64,000 bases of DNA, from NCBI RefSeq assembly GCF_017792385.1, contig NZ_CP051230.1:2728001-2792000 (forward strand), read 5' to 3'. This DNA is from Hyphomonas sp. Lineage in GTDB: Bacteria; Pseudomonadota; Alphaproteobacteria; Caulobacterales; Hyphomonadaceae. Of this stretch, positions 8,617 to 16,070 are shown piece by piece (positions within the stretch are counted from its first letter, which is position 1; each line of letters starts with the position of its first letter). A program made the position numbers and the translations under genes. Below the pieces are notes generated by a model. The model was not told where the DNA came from. It saw nothing but the letters and a program-made list of their open reading frames with translations, and did no database searches.

Positions 8617-9570
8617 ATGAAAAATAGCGTTCTGACGCCCAGCCTCGCCGATTCCATGGTCCGCGTGACGGAATCCGCTGCCATTGCCGCCGCCAAACTG
8701 GTTGGTCGTGGTGATGAGAAGAAAGCCGACGCCGCCGCTGTCGATGCGATGCGCACGGCGTTTAACGAAGTCGATTTCCAGGGGCGCGTCGTGATTGGCG
8801 AGGGCGAGCGCGATGAAGCGCCCATGCTGTATATCGGCGAGGAAGTCGGCACCGGCAAAGGCGCCGAGATCGACATTGCCCTCGACCCGCTGGAAGGTAC
8901 CACGCTGACGGCCAAGGCCATGGCGAATGCGCTGGCCGTGCTGGCGATCGCACCGCGCGGCGGCCTGCTGTATGCGCCCGACACCTATATGGACAAGATT
9001 GCGGTCGGACCGGGATATCCGGAAGGCATTATCAGCCTTGATGCCACGCCGGCCGAAAACATCCAGGCGCTGGCCCGTCACAAGGGCGTCGACGTGTCCG
9101 ACATGACGGCCTGTGTTCTGGATCGCCCGCGCCATGAAGGCATCATCGAGAGCCTGCGCTCGGTCGGTGCACGCGTGGCTCTTATCACCGATGGAGACGT
9201 CGCTGGCGTGATCGCGACCACGAACCCGCATACCGGTGTCGACCTGTATGTTGGCCAGGGAGGCGCGCCGGAAGGCGTTCTGGCGGCTGCTGCGTTGAAA
9301 TGCGTCGGCGGCCAGATGTATGGCCGTCTCGTCTTCCGCAATGATGACGAGCGCAAGCGTGCCGAGCGCACCGGAATCACGGATTTCGACCGCACATACT
9401 CCCTGAACGAACTCGCCTCGGGCGACACGGTTTTCTGCGCGACCGGAGTTACCGACGGCTCCATGCTGACCGGGGTCAAATCCGCCAATGGCCGGGTGCA
9501 CACCCACACGCTGGTGATGACGTCGACAGACGGCATGGTTCGGTATGTCCGGTCTGACCGAAAGGTCTGA
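8617..9570 (+). CDS. glpX: Class II fructose-1,6-bisphosphatase
   Basis: GlpX dephosphorylates fructose-1,6-bisphosphate in gluconeogenesis. The 317-residue length is typical, and metal- and phosphate-binding blocks are seen in VIGEGERDEAPMLYIGEEVG (about residues 57-76) and DIALDPLEGTTLTAKA (about 87-102). It lies 57 bp downstream of hom and 65 bp upstream of recJ on the same strand. The family call is secure. Confidence 0.97.
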   Translation: MKNSVLTPSLADSMVRVTESAAIAAAKLVGRGDEKKADAAAVDAMRTAFNEVDFQGRVVIGEGERDEAPMLYIGEEVGTGKGAEIDIALDPLEGTTLTAKAMANALAVLAIAPRGGLLYAPDTYMDKIAVGPGYPEGIISLDATPAENIQALARHKGVDVSDMTACVLDRPRHEGIIESLRSVGARVALITDGDVAGVIATTNPHTGVDLYVGQGGAPEGVLAAAALKCVGGQMYGRLVFRNDDERKRAERTGITDFDRTYSLNELASGDTVFCATGVTDGSMLTGVKSANGRVHTHTLVMTSTDGMVRYVRSDRKV

Positions 9571-9606
9571 TCAGGGCGTTTCACGTCGTGTCACAGATGG
9601 GCTAGA

Positions 9607-9634
9607 ATCACCGGGAAGCGATTCCCGGAGTGAT
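9607..9634 (+). promoter_or_regulatory. Hairpin covering the recJ ribosome binding site
   Basis: CCGGGAA at 9611-9617 pairs with TTCCCGG at 9622-9628 around the tetraloop GCGA, and ATCA/TGAT at the base extend it. The GGAG just before the recJ ATG (9636) lies in the 3' arm. Folding would therefore hide the ribosome site. It has no T tail, so it is unlikely to be a terminator. Confidence 0.5.
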
Positions 9635-9635
9635 C

Positions 9636-11429
9636 ATGGCTGATCCTGCCCTCAGGCAAGACAACACCCTGTTTGACGTCTCAGGATCGGCGACTGGCCG
9701 GTTCTGGACCCTGGCGTCGGTCGACGAGGCGCTTGTGCGGCGTCTGCAGCCAAGCGTCGGGGGCTCCGATCTGCTCGCCCGGCTGCTGGCCACTCGCGAC
9801 GTCACGCCGGAGGCGGCAGCCGCCTATCTCTCGCCGACCCTGCGGGAGACCTTTCCCGATCCATCCAGCTTCGCCGACATGGATGCCGCTGTCGGAATCG
9901 TTCTGGACGCCATTCTGGAGAAAAGGCAGGTCACCGTGTTCGCCGACTATGATGTCGATGGCGGCACCAGCTCTGCCATCCTGACACGCTATTTCCGTGC
10001 GTGGGGGCAGGAACTGGGCCTCTACGTCCCTGACCGGCTCGAGGAAGGCTATGGGCCATCTCCAGAAGCCTTCCGGCACCTGAGGGCCAAAGGGGCGGAA
10101 CTGGTCATCACGGTGGATTGTGGGGCGGCTGCGGTCAGCGCGCTGGAAGAGGCCGAGGCGATCGGCTTGCCCATCGTGGTTATTGATCACCATCTGATGG
10201 CCGGACATCATCCGCCCGCCGCAGCGCTGGTCAATCCGAACCGGCCTGACTGCAATTCGGGCTGTGGACACCTGGCTGCAGCAGGCGTTGTGTTCGTGTT
10301 TGCGGCGGCGCTGAACCGGCTGGCACGGGAGCGCGGCATCGCACCGCCCGAAGGCTTGCCCGACATCATGTCCTTTCTCGATCTGGCGGCACTTGGTACG
10401 CTGTGTGACATGTCCCCGCTGCGCGGCGTAAACCGCGCCTTTGTGCGTCAGGGCCTGACCATTCTTTCGCGCGGTCAGAACGAGGGGCTGCGCGCGCTGG
10501 CGGATGTGTCGGGTATCAGCAAGGTGGACAGCGTCTATCATGCGACCTTCATGCTGGGGCCGCGTCTGAATGCGGGCGGACGCGTCGGCGACCCATGGCT
10601 GGCCGCCAAGTTGCTCGCAACAGACGACCGGGCGGAGGCCATTGCTCTGGCCGAGCGGCTGCACGCGCTGAATGACGAGCGCAAGGCGGTCGAGGCAGCC
10701 ATTCTCGATCAGGCGACCGCGCAAGCTGAGCAGGCCCTGCAGAAGAATCCGGATCGCGGCATCCTGATCGCCGGAGGCGAAGGCTGGCATCCGGGTGTGA
10801 TCGGAATCGTGGCCGGGCGCCTGAAGGAGCGGTTTCACCTGCCGAGCATCGTGATCGGATGGGGGCAGGGCCTCGGGCCGGTCGCGAAGGGATCGGGGCG
10901 TTCGGTGACCGGCGTAAATATCGGCGATGCGATTGCCGCCGCAGCGCGCGAAGGCGTCATCCTGTCAGGGGGTGGTCACGCCATGGCAGGCGGCCTGAGC
11001 CTCGAGCCGGAGCAGATCCCCGCCTTCGACGCCTGGATGGTGAGCCATATGGCGCAGTTCACGGCGGAGCGGGCCGCTGCGCTGGAATTGCCGGTGGACG
11101 CGGTTCTGTCTCCCGGCGCCGCTTCGCCCGGGCTGGTGGACCAGATTGCGGGCATCGGCCCCTTCGGCGTGGGCTCGCCGGAGCCAGTTTTCGCGCTTCA
11201 GTCCGTACATGTGACAGGCGTCCGGCAGGTGGGCGCGAACCATCTGAAATTCATTGCCGAGGATTCCAGCGGACGGCTCGACTGCATTGCCTGGCGCAGT
11301 GCGGACCAGCCGCTGGGCGAGGTCATCCGGCCGAATGCGCGCCTTCATCTGGTGGGGAAACTGAAGGCGGATGAGTGGAATGGACGCCGCCGTGTGCAGC
11401 TCGATGTCAGCGATGCAGCTGAGGCATGA
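9636..11429 (+). CDS. recJ: Single-stranded-DNA-specific exonuclease RecJ
   Basis: RecJ degrades single-stranded DNA 5' to 3' in recombination and mismatch repair. The 597-residue protein has the DHH phosphoesterase motifs FADYDVDGGTS (motif I, about residue 107), VDCGAAA and VVIDHHLMAGHHPP (motif III). The DHHA1 domain follows with GPRLNAGGRVGDPW and SGGGHAMAGG, and an OB-like domain is at the C-terminus. ATG at 9636 is preferred to GTG at 9630, because the GTG overlaps the GGAG ribosome site. It is the last gene before tRNA-Glu. Confidence 0.97.
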   Translation: MADPALRQDNTLFDVSGSATGRFWTLASVDEALVRRLQPSVGGSDLLARLLATRDVTPEAAAAYLSPTLRETFPDPSSFADMDAAVGIVLDAILEKRQVTVFADYDVDGGTSSAILTRYFRAWGQELGLYVPDRLEEGYGPSPEAFRHLRAKGAELVITVDCGAAAVSALEEAEAIGLPIVVIDHHLMAGHHPPAAALVNPNRPDCNSGCGHLAAAGVVFVFAAALNRLARERGIAPPEGLPDIMSFLDLAALGTLCDMSPLRGVNRAFVRQGLTILSRGQNEGLRALADVSGISKVDSVYHATFMLGPRLNAGGRVGDPWLAAKLLATDDRAEAIALAERLHALNDERKAVEAAILDQATAQAEQALQKNPDRGILIAGGEGWHPGVIGIVAGRLKERFHLPSIVIGWGQGLGPVAKGSGRSVTGVNIGDAIAAAAREGVILSGGGHAMAGGLSLEPEQIPAFDAWMVSHMAQFTAERAAALELPVDAVLSPGAASPGLVDQIAGIGPFGVGSPEPVFALQSVHVTGVRQVGANHLKFIAEDSSGRLDCIAWRSADQPLGEVIRPNARLHLVGKLKADEWNGRRRVQLDVSDAAEA

Positions 11430-11507
11430 ATTATCTGCAGAAACCCCGTCCAAACCGCTTTACGAGTCAGAATTGAGCGGCTATATCGCCTGTCTTCGAG
11501 CCGATGC

Positions 11508-11582
11508 GGTCCCTTCGTCTATCGGTTAGGACGCCAGGTTTTCAACCTGGAAAGAGGGGTTCGATTCCCCTAGGGACTGCCA
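11508..11582 (+). tRNA. tRNA-Glu (anticodon TTC)
   Basis: A complete 75-nt cloverleaf is visible. The acceptor is GGTCCCT paired with AGGGACT. The D arm contains GGTTAGGA, the anticodon arm CCAGG-TTTTCAA-CCTGG gives TTC, and the T arm is GGGG-TTCGATT-CCCC. The CCA end is encoded. Its 3' end is the left attachment site of the genomic island, which regenerates an intact tRNA gene. Confidence 0.97.
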
Positions 11583-11588
11583 CGGCTT
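11565..11588 (+). repeat. Left attachment repeat (attL) in the tRNA-Glu 3' end
   Basis: These 24 bp, from the T-arm 3' strand through CCACGGCTT, are identical to 32262-32285. Direct repeats of a tRNA 3' end flanking an integrase gene are the footprint of tyrosine-recombinase site-specific integration. Confidence 0.9.
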
Positions 11589-11633
11589 GAATCTCCTTTG
11601 AAAACAAGGTGTTGTGCGATACCAGATCGTCGG

Positions 11634-11655
11634 TTTTCAACACAGTTTTCAACAC
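11634..11655 (+). promoter_or_regulatory. Probable integrase arm-type sites, left end
   Basis: TTTTCAACAC occurs at 11634-11643 and again at 11646-11655, 12 bp apart. The same pair in the same orientation and with near-identical spacing occurs at the right end (32168-32189). Integrases of this class bind such arm sites with their N-terminal domain. The assignment is by position and symmetry. Confidence 0.6.
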
Positions 11656-11715
11656 GATTCGGTGCCGCTAGAACGCATCTCCCCGGGGGTCTTTTGATCG
11701 CCGGAAGGGTTCAAT

Positions 11716-13416
11716 ATGTGTGCGAGAAGGTATCGTTCTATGAGCTATGTTTATAGGAGAGCCAACGGTCTGTTTGAAATCCGGTATCCGATCCCTGCCG
11801 ATGTTGTGAGCTACTTTCCAAAGCCCAAAGGTAAAGGGGTCAGGTCGCACATTATCAAATCCCTCGGGACAAGGGATCAGAAAGAGGCCAACAAGGCGGC
11901 GGTTGAACGCGTCAAGGAAATCGAGGCCGTTTTTTCTGCTCTGAGAGACGGCGTGGCTTCCGATGAATTCAAAGCCTTTTGCCGCATCGCATATGAACAA
12001 GAAACTGCAATTATCGCGGATAGCTTCCTCAATGCTGAGTTTGGGAAAGAGCGACGCGTCGGCGAGAGACTGGCGGAAACGAGGAGCGCGTTGAATGGAA
12101 CTGATGTCGAACAATTGGAAGCGGTTGCAGGGTGGCTAGTCGATCACTTTTTGAGTGCCACAACCAATAATTGCGCGACGGTCCCAAAGGATACACCGGC
12201 TCGCAACGCTATGCTCATGGCAGCTGCTAGCGTACTCTTGGACGCCTACACTCAAGGCTTGGCGACGGTCCGTGGTATAACAAAAACTCCGAAACCAAAG
12301 TCTCCTTATCTGCTAACTGAGCCAGCTGACGCACCCGCAGTCGGAGACAATATCCCGTTGACGTCAGAAGGTCATAAATCTCTCGAACAGTATTGGGAGG
12401 TCTATGAAACTATCAAGCAGGCTTCTTCGTCGCCTGTGCAGGCAAAGACATTGGCGCGCAGGCAAACTGCATGGAAAGAATTTCATCAGCTAACCGGCTC
12501 GTCCCTTTCGCTGTTCAAAGTGCAGAAATCTCACATCTGGGCCTATCGAGATGCGCTCACCAAGGCGCCGGCTCGATCTGGTTCAATCATTGAACTCAGA
12601 GACTTGAGTTTTCCTGAGAAGCTCAAAAAGGCAGACGAGGGAAATTATGCCAGGCTGGATCGAGGAACCATTGCTGACCGACTTAGGCAGATCCAGGCTG
12701 TGTTCCAGCTGGCTGTGGATCGAGGACACCTGGCGAACAATCCGGCGAGAGGTGTCACTGAATCCAGCTTGACGAGCAAGCCGCATAGAAAGGCTTATAC
12801 GACAGAAGAGTTGCAGATGATCTTCTCGTCCGAGCCGTATGATAAGGCATGGCAACTAGAAGAGCAGAACGACACGTTTTGGGTTCCATTGCTTGGGTTG
12901 TTCATGGGAGCGCGTGCGAGTGAGTTATATCTCCGCATGGAAGATGTTTTCGAAGATGATGAACATCCCCATATTTGTGTTGTTGACTACAAGGAACGGA
13001 GTTTGAAGAATCGAGCTTCAGAGCGAATAATTCCGATCCATCCGCAGCTAGTTGAGCTGGGGTTTCTGGACTACTGTCGACGAATGCGCGCGAAGGGTGA
13101 CGAACTCTTTCCTGAATGGGAGTTTCGAAAAGGCCAGAAGCCGTCAGAAAGTGCGTCACGCCGACGTTTCAACCGTCACCTCAAAAGGTTGTTTCCGGAT
13201 CGAGATTTTCCGGCCGATACCCATACGTTCCGGCATACGTTCGAAAATGCGTTGAGCGCGTCGGTCATTTCAGAACGGATCGCAAGAAGGCTGGCTGGGC
13301 GGTCATTGGGCGGTAGCGTTGATGATTACAATCGCCTTCTTCAATTGCCGGATCTGGCTAAAGCAGTAGCCATGATTTGTTTCGAGGGTCTTTCTTTGGA
13401 TCACCTTAAAGCGTGA
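11716..13416 (+). CDS. int: Tyrosine integrase of the island
   Basis: The 566-residue protein is a site-specific tyrosine recombinase. It begins with a DUF6538-like segment (SYVYRRANGLFEIRYPIPADV), continues with a core-binding helical region (about 215-325), and has a C-terminal catalytic domain (about 355-560). Visible catalytic residues are Arg in GARASELYL, Lys in RSLKNRASERIIPI, His and Arg in HTFRHTF and Tyr in DDYNRLL. The usual GH before the tyrosine reads GR (LAGRSLGG). GGAAGGG before 11716 supports this ATG. ATG at 11740 is an alternative. It excises and integrates the element at tRNA-Glu. Confidence 0.93.
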   Translation: MCARRYRSMSYVYRRANGLFEIRYPIPADVVSYFPKPKGKGVRSHIIKSLGTRDQKEANKAAVERVKEIEAVFSALRDGVASDEFKAFCRIAYEQETAIIADSFLNAEFGKERRVGERLAETRSALNGTDVEQLEAVAGWLVDHFLSATTNNCATVPKDTPARNAMLMAAASVLLDAYTQGLATVRGITKTPKPKSPYLLTEPADAPAVGDNIPLTSEGHKSLEQYWEVYETIKQASSSPVQAKTLARRQTAWKEFHQLTGSSLSLFKVQKSHIWAYRDALTKAPARSGSIIELRDLSFPEKLKKADEGNYARLDRGTIADRLRQIQAVFQLAVDRGHLANNPARGVTESSLTSKPHRKAYTTEELQMIFSSEPYDKAWQLEEQNDTFWVPLLGLFMGARASELYLRMEDVFEDDEHPHICVVDYKERSLKNRASERIIPIHPQLVELGFLDYCRRMRAKGDELFPEWEFRKGQKPSESASRRRFNRHLKRLFPDRDFPADTHTFRHTFENALSASVISERIARRLAGRSLGGSVDDYNRLLQLPDLAKAVAMICFEGLSLDHLKA

Positions 13417-13421
13417 CTTTG

Positions 13422-13460
13422 CGGAGCTGGCGGAGAGTCCCTCTCTCTCCGCCAGCTCCG
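13422..13460 (+). terminator. Perfect 16-bp hairpin after the integrase, tRNA-Ser-like arm
   Basis: CGGAGCTGGCGGAGAG at 13422-13437 and its exact complement at 13445-13460 flank a 7-nt loop. It starts 6 bp after the integrase stop and may end its transcript, though no clear T tract follows. The stretch TCCCTCTCTCTCCGCCA within it equals the usual 3' end of an alphaproteobacterial tRNA-Ser, but no tRNA body is upstream. Confidence 0.5.
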
Positions 13461-13528
13461 GGCGACATCGTGCAACCTTTTGATAATACATGAAAAATGG
13501 GATTGCGCCGCCTCTGCCATAGTGCGCT

Positions 13529-13559
13529 TGTGTGACAGGTTGTGTGACGTCTGTGTGAC
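13529..13559 (+). repeat. Three direct TGTGTGAC repeats
   Basis: TGTGTGAC occurs at 13529-13536, 13541-13548 and 13552-13559, about one helical turn apart. Such phased octamers suggest a protein-binding array, but no partner gene can be named. Confidence 0.4.
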
Positions 13560-13607
13560 TGACTGCGTTGTGGTTTCTTGTTTGAGCTCTGCGTCGCTGG
13601 ACTTTGT

Positions 13608-13805
13608 TTATTCGATGACCACTTTTGCGGGGGCAGGACCAAAGTTTAGCACTCTGGAAAAGTCAGACCAACCGCAATTGATCTCGTTGTAGAGTTGCTC
13701 TGCTCTACAGAGATGGTCCGCCGGTTTTGAAAGTGCGACGGTTTCTTGAGGTATTTCTTTGTCTGGAGGCTTTGGCGCTGAAATTCCTGGCCCAACAAGC
13801 CCCAA
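13608..13805 (-). CDS. Possible small protein, unknown
   Basis: A 65-residue open frame on the minus strand with a plausible composition (PPDKEIPQET near the start, FGPAPAKVVIE at the end). It would start at TTG with no convincing ribosome site and may be the tail of a decayed gene that continues upstream in another frame. It is the only candidate I would keep between 13461 and 14091. The rest of that stretch looks non-coding. Confidence 0.2.
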   Translation of the reverse strand: MGLVGPGISAPKPPDKEIPQETVALSKPADHLCRAEQLYNEINCGWSDFSRVLNFGPAPAKVVIE

Positions 13806-14091
13806 ATTGAGCCCAGCTTGTGGTTACTCTCGAGCGAGAGGTCGTGTGCTGTGAAAACCCTAATAAGAACGAGGATTCTAGTAGATAGTGCCAATCACAT
13901 CCAGCGGATCAGGTGCGGGGATTTCAATTTACGAAGTCGATCAAAATTTCGAGTTCAGTCACCGAATTCAAGCCCGTGACACTTCCCAGGAAAAATACTT
14001 GTAGTGCTGATGCTAGGTGATCTCGGTACGGGTATTTCAAGAAATTTTAAATCGAACGAACAGGCGCCATCATGGTGAGGGTGATCTAGGC

Positions 14092-14220
14092 TCCCTAAGA
14101 CTTCCTCTCTGAGAATTTGGTCTCGGAGCATGCAGGAGAGTCGATTGAGCACTCTCAGTGCGATGGGGTGGAGATATTCCGATTGCGCGTCAGCGAGCAA
14201 TCTGAGCTGATGGTGAGCAC
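14092..14220 (+). repeat. Degenerate copy of the island repeat (copy A)
   Basis: This segment shares blocks with 18044-18238 and 30266-30464: CCCTAAGACTTC at its start, GCAGGAGAGTCG in the middle and CAGCGAGCAATCTGAG near the end, in the same order and with similar spacing. It is more diverged than the other two. From here to the IS at 14501 I see no gene. Confidence 0.5.
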
Positions 14221-14551
14221 TCAGGCGAGGGGGGGCATCGCACCAGAAAACCAACTTTATTCCTTTTGGGGTGAGCAAGAATTGAGATCGAAACCCATCA
14301 AGTGTCGTCTGGGTTCAGGGGCAACAAGTTGAGTCCTTGGTTTTAGGTTGGCGGCGCTTTGCCGGAAGCGTCTCAGGAGTCCGTAGAGCGCGTTTCACCC
14401 TTCAGGGCCAGGTTGGGCATCCTCAAGTAGTTAAACACGCTCTGGTGACTCTCACAGAGCTTCCTGAAGCTATTCGTTGTAGTGTCCGTCGTCAGGTATT
14501 TGAGACTTCAGGCTGCCTGACTTAAGGAGGGTCTGGCGCATCTGGGTTGAG

Positions 14552-15532
14552 TTAAGCAGCGGATTGGGCGTGCTGCAAGCGCCGTAGTTTCATGGTCCTC
14601 CTTTTGATTTTCTCACGTTCCAGCAGAATGGTCTGGCCGCGGCCCGTATAGACATCTGCCGGAGTGAGATTGTTCAGGCTCTCGTGATAGCGCTGGTGGT
14701 TGTAGTAGCCAACGAACGCGTCGATCTGCGCTTCGAGGTCTCCCGGCAGGAAGTAGTTTTCCAGCAGGATGCGGTTTTTCAGGGTCTGATGCCAGCGCTC
14801 GATCTTGCCCTGGGTCTGGGGATGATACGGCGCGCCGCGCGTATGCTTCATTCCCTTGTCGGCAAGATACTCAGCCAGATCGCCAGAGATGTAGGAAGGT
14901 CCGTTGTCTGAGAGTAGTCTTGGGCGATGGATCACGTTTACTTCATCGAGTCCGGAAGCCTCAAGCGCCAGGTTCAGCGTATCCTGCACATCGCTCGTCG
15001 CCATGCCGGTACAGAGCTTCCAGGCAATGATGTAGCGGGAGAAGTCGTCAAGCACGGTGGAGAGATAGAACCATCCCCAGCCGATCACTTTCAGATAGGT
15101 GAAGTCGGTCTGCCAGAGCTGGTTCGGCCCGGTGGTCTTCTCCCTGAACTCATCAGCCGCTTTCATCACGATGAAAGCCGGGCTCGTGATCAGGTTGTGC
15201 GCCCTCAAAAGCCTGTAAACACTGGCCTCGGAGACGAAGTAGTGCTTCTCATCGGTGAACGTCACCGCCAATTCCCGGGGAGATAGTTCCGGTTGATCCA
15301 GGGCCATTTCCAGTACCTGCTGACGCACCTCGTTCGGGATGCGGTTCCAGACCCGGCCGGAGCCGCTGCGCCGATCCTCAAGCCCGGCTTCACCGAACCG
15401 CCGGTAAAGGTCATACCAGCGATAGAAGGTCGGACGTGACACGCCGATCTGTTCCAGTGTCTTCTTCACCGGCTGGTGTGATTGTTCGACCAGCCGGATG
15501 ATCTCCAGCTTCTCAGAGGCAGGGTATCTCAT
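14552..15532 (-). CDS. IS3-family transposase OrfB (DDE integrase)
   Basis: The 326-residue protein starts with a helix-turn-helix region (VKKTLEQIGVSRPTFYRWYDLY) followed by an rve-type DDE core. The first Asp is in LWQTDFTYLKV, the second in LLSDNGPSY, and the Glu in GKIERWHQTLKNR, the usual IS3 spacing. Its ATG overlaps the orfA stop by 4 bp. This points to coupled translation rather than an obvious slippery frameshift site. The gene looks intact. Confidence 0.93.
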   Translation of the reverse strand: MRYPASEKLEIIRLVEQSHQPVKKTLEQIGVSRPTFYRWYDLYRRFGEAGLEDRRSGSGRVWNRIPNEVRQQVLEMALDQPELSPRELAVTFTDEKHYFVSEASVYRLLRAHNLITSPAFIVMKAADEFREKTTGPNQLWQTDFTYLKVIGWGWFYLSTVLDDFSRYIIAWKLCTGMATSDVQDTLNLALEASGLDEVNVIHRPRLLSDNGPSYISGDLAEYLADKGMKHTRGAPYHPQTQGKIERWHQTLKNRILLENYFLPGDLEAQIDAFVGYYNHQRYHESLNNLTPADVYTGRGQTILLEREKIKRRTMKLRRLQHAQSAA

Positions 15533-15900
15533 TCGGTATCCTCCCCATCCCCGATCACGCTTTTTTTCAGAATGCGGTTTTCCAGCGTCAGGTCGGCCAC
15601 GACTTCCTTCAGATCCCGCATCTCGCGCTTCAAGCCGCTCACCTCACCGGACGTCGCCTGGCGCTCGGTATCGCCGGAGAGCCGCCTCTTTCCCGCTTCG
15701 AGGAATTCCTTCGACCAGGTGTAATAAAGGCCCTGGGCGATCCCCTCACGCCGACACAGTTCGGCAATCGAATATTCTCCGCGCAGGCCTTCCAGAACAA
15801 TGCGGATCTTCTCTTCGGCAGAGAATTTGCGCCGGGTCTTACGGCGTATCTCTTTCACATGTTTTTCGGCCGATCCTTCCGGCCCGGATTTCTGTCTCAT
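15529..15900 (-). CDS. IS3-family transposase OrfA (helix-turn-helix)
   Basis: The 123-residue protein has a basic start, the DNA-binding segment RRKFSAEEKIRIVLEGLRGEY and HTH (about residues 25-75), and a C-terminal leucine-zipper-like coiled coil (MRDLKEVVADLTLENRIL). It overlaps orfB by 4 bp. Its N-terminal part is duplicated in decayed form at 17927-18052 and near 30028-30176. Confidence 0.92.
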   Translation of the reverse strand: MRQKSGPEGSAEKHVKEIRRKTRRKFSAEEKIRIVLEGLRGEYSIAELCRREGIAQGLYYTWSKEFLEAGKRRLSGDTERQATSGEVSGLKREMRDLKEVVADLTLENRILKKSVIGDGEDTE

Positions 15901-16070
15901 CTTCGCTCCCTTGGCGGGCTACGATGTGCCAGAAATCCTCCTTAAGCAATTTGGCCGATCTGTCTCATGGTCGCTGACGGGGAACAGATTTCGACATTCA
16001 CCTGAGAAGACTTTAGATATACCGTCCAAGTGAGTTGAACTCGGTCCCCGCAAGGGAGAGAAATTTAAAG

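Larger units (their letters stand above)
14501..15967 (-). mobile_element. Complete IS3-family insertion sequence
   Basis: The element contains overlapping orfA and orfB on the minus strand. Matching ends read TGAGAC then CTTAAGGAGG then GGC at the left (14501 onward), and the same inverted at the right (up to 15967). Inner inverted blocks CTTAAGGAGG at 14522 and its complement near 15936-15945 are clear. The exact outer tips are less certain and I see no target duplication. The same end sequence recurs at 17860 and 29974 in remnants. Confidence 0.8.

Noticed and set aside
14390..14480. Minus-strand fragment (NYLRMPNLALKGET) resembling the C-terminal part of MbcA/ParS-type antitoxins
   Set aside because: Similarity covers only about 20 residues, the frame stops soon after and no toxin gene is adjacent. 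Too weak to annotate.
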